DNA of 43,700 nucleotides from Nitrosomonadales bacterium (GTDB lineage: Bacteria; Pseudomonadota; Gammaproteobacteria; Burkholderiales; Gallionellaceae), in contig JAHFRC010000008.1 of assembly GCA_023259015.1 (NCBI GenBank), positions 1 to 43,700 of the forward strand. The letters are read 5' to 3'. Under the pieces are notes generated by a model. That model was not told the DNA's origin. It made no database searches and was given only the letters and a program-made list of their open reading frames with translations. Positions 43,234 to 43,700 of the stretch are shown here, piece by piece. Position 1 is the first letter of the stretch, and each line of letters opens with the position of its first letter. The position numbers were made by a program, and so were the translations under genes.

Positions 43234-43700
43234 ATGAAGAATCCATACCGAAGCAATCGTTGGATCACATTCCGAGAAGAATTGATCGAGTTAGATGATG
43301 GAAGATGCGTTAGGTGCGAAAAGACTCGGAACGCTGGCGCAGTTCTACAGGTGCATCACAAGAAGTACCTGTCGGGGAAAGCTCTATGGGAGTATCCATT
43401 TGAACTCTGTGAAACCCTGTGTAAGAGATGCCACGCGGAAGAGCATGGAGAAATCCGCCCAGCAACAGGATGGGAGTGCGTTGGGCAGGATGATTTAGGT
43501 GGCCTTTATGGCGCATGTGACCGCTGCGGTACGGAAATTCGCTACGTATTCTTCGTTCAACACCCCAATTGGGAGCCTATGTCCATTGGCACCATTTGTT
43601 GTGACGATTTGACAGGCACCAAGATAGCATCAGACAGCAGAAAATATGATGAACGGCTGGCGCGGTTCATGAAGTCAAAGAGGTGGCGTGAAGAAGATGG
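43234..43700 (+). CDS. HNH endonuclease-like protein, partial (runs off the window)
   Basis: Not in the ORF track because it has no stop before the window end. ATG 43234 opens a frame with at least 155 codons. Near the N-terminus is an HNH-like zinc motif: GRCVRCEKT, then VLQVHHKKYLSG, then LCKRCHAEEHGEI, giving two Cys pairs and the tandem His. A second cysteine cluster follows (GACDRCGTEIRYVF and ICCDDLTG), like a small zinc ribbon. The restriction, homing or repair role cannot be told. It lacks a clear ribosome binding site (ACGCAG). Confidence 0.75.
   Translation, partial: MKNPYRSNRWITFREELIELDDGRCVRCEKTRNAGAVLQVHHKKYLSGKALWEYPFELCETLCKRCHAEEHGEIRPATGWECVGQDDLGGLYGACDRCGTEIRYVFFVQHPNWEPMSIGTICCDDLTGTKIASDSRKYDERLARFMKSKRWREED

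Overview
The window reads as chromosomal DNA of a betaproteobacterium. A Nitrosomonadales/Gallionellaceae-like organism is my best guess, from the BtuM-type cobalamin importer otherwise best known from Thiobacillus, the HD-GYP protein fused to hemerythrin, the orphan hypX, the c-type cytochrome and the overall GC-rich codon style. This placement comes from recognition only, without a database search. Genes are densely packed, mostly on the plus strand. I see no rRNA, tRNA or CRISPR array.

Layout. 0.2-4.2 kb: a transglutaminase-like (BTLCP) protein that has lost its catalytic Cys and His, the hydrogenase maturation gene hypX, and an osmC/elyC-type pair. 4.2-14.1 kb: a cobalamin locus headed by a B12 riboswitch: btuB, btuM, cobO, cbiB, cobD, cobQ, cobU, cobT, cobC, cobS, mostly overlapping by a few bases. 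It covers uptake, adenosylation, side-chain and nucleotide-loop assembly; no corrin-ring genes are in the window. 14.1-14.6 kb: a decayed 5' fragment of msbA, frameshifted and split by a 178-bp MITE. 14.6-27.6 kb: peroxiredoxin, a secreted unknown, EVE and TauE/SafE proteins, an HD-GYP-hemerythrin protein, a second HD-GYP protein with a damaged HD motif, a cytochrome b561/YceI/YceI/alanine dehydrogenase run, Kup, an HD phosphodiesterase-like protein and DsbC. 27.7-32.1 kb: dusB-fis-purH-purD.

32.1-38.7 kb is an accessory island. It holds a Type III-like mod/res restriction-modification pair, several families of dispersed inverted repeats (two of them inside the mod reading frame), a truncated diverged copy of the tsaC 5' end, a BRO/DinD-like gene, then intact tsaC. 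38.7-43.7 kb: hemF, a small triheme cytochrome, a degenerate relic of the aroC 5' end, a 221-bp inverted-repeat element, an acyltransferase, intact aroC, and an HNH endonuclease-like ORF that runs off the window and is missing from the ORF track.

The most unusual signal is architectural. Two accessory genes (BRO/DinD-like and acyltransferase-3) each sit directly upstream of an intact housekeeping gene (tsaC, aroC), and on their far side lies a truncated, diverged copy of the 5' end of that same gene. This is what would be expected if cassettes inserted at gene 5' ends and brought a replacement 5' end with them. Other notable points are the in-frame repeat insertions and AT-rich target-recognition segment of mod, and the two pseudoenzyme candidates.
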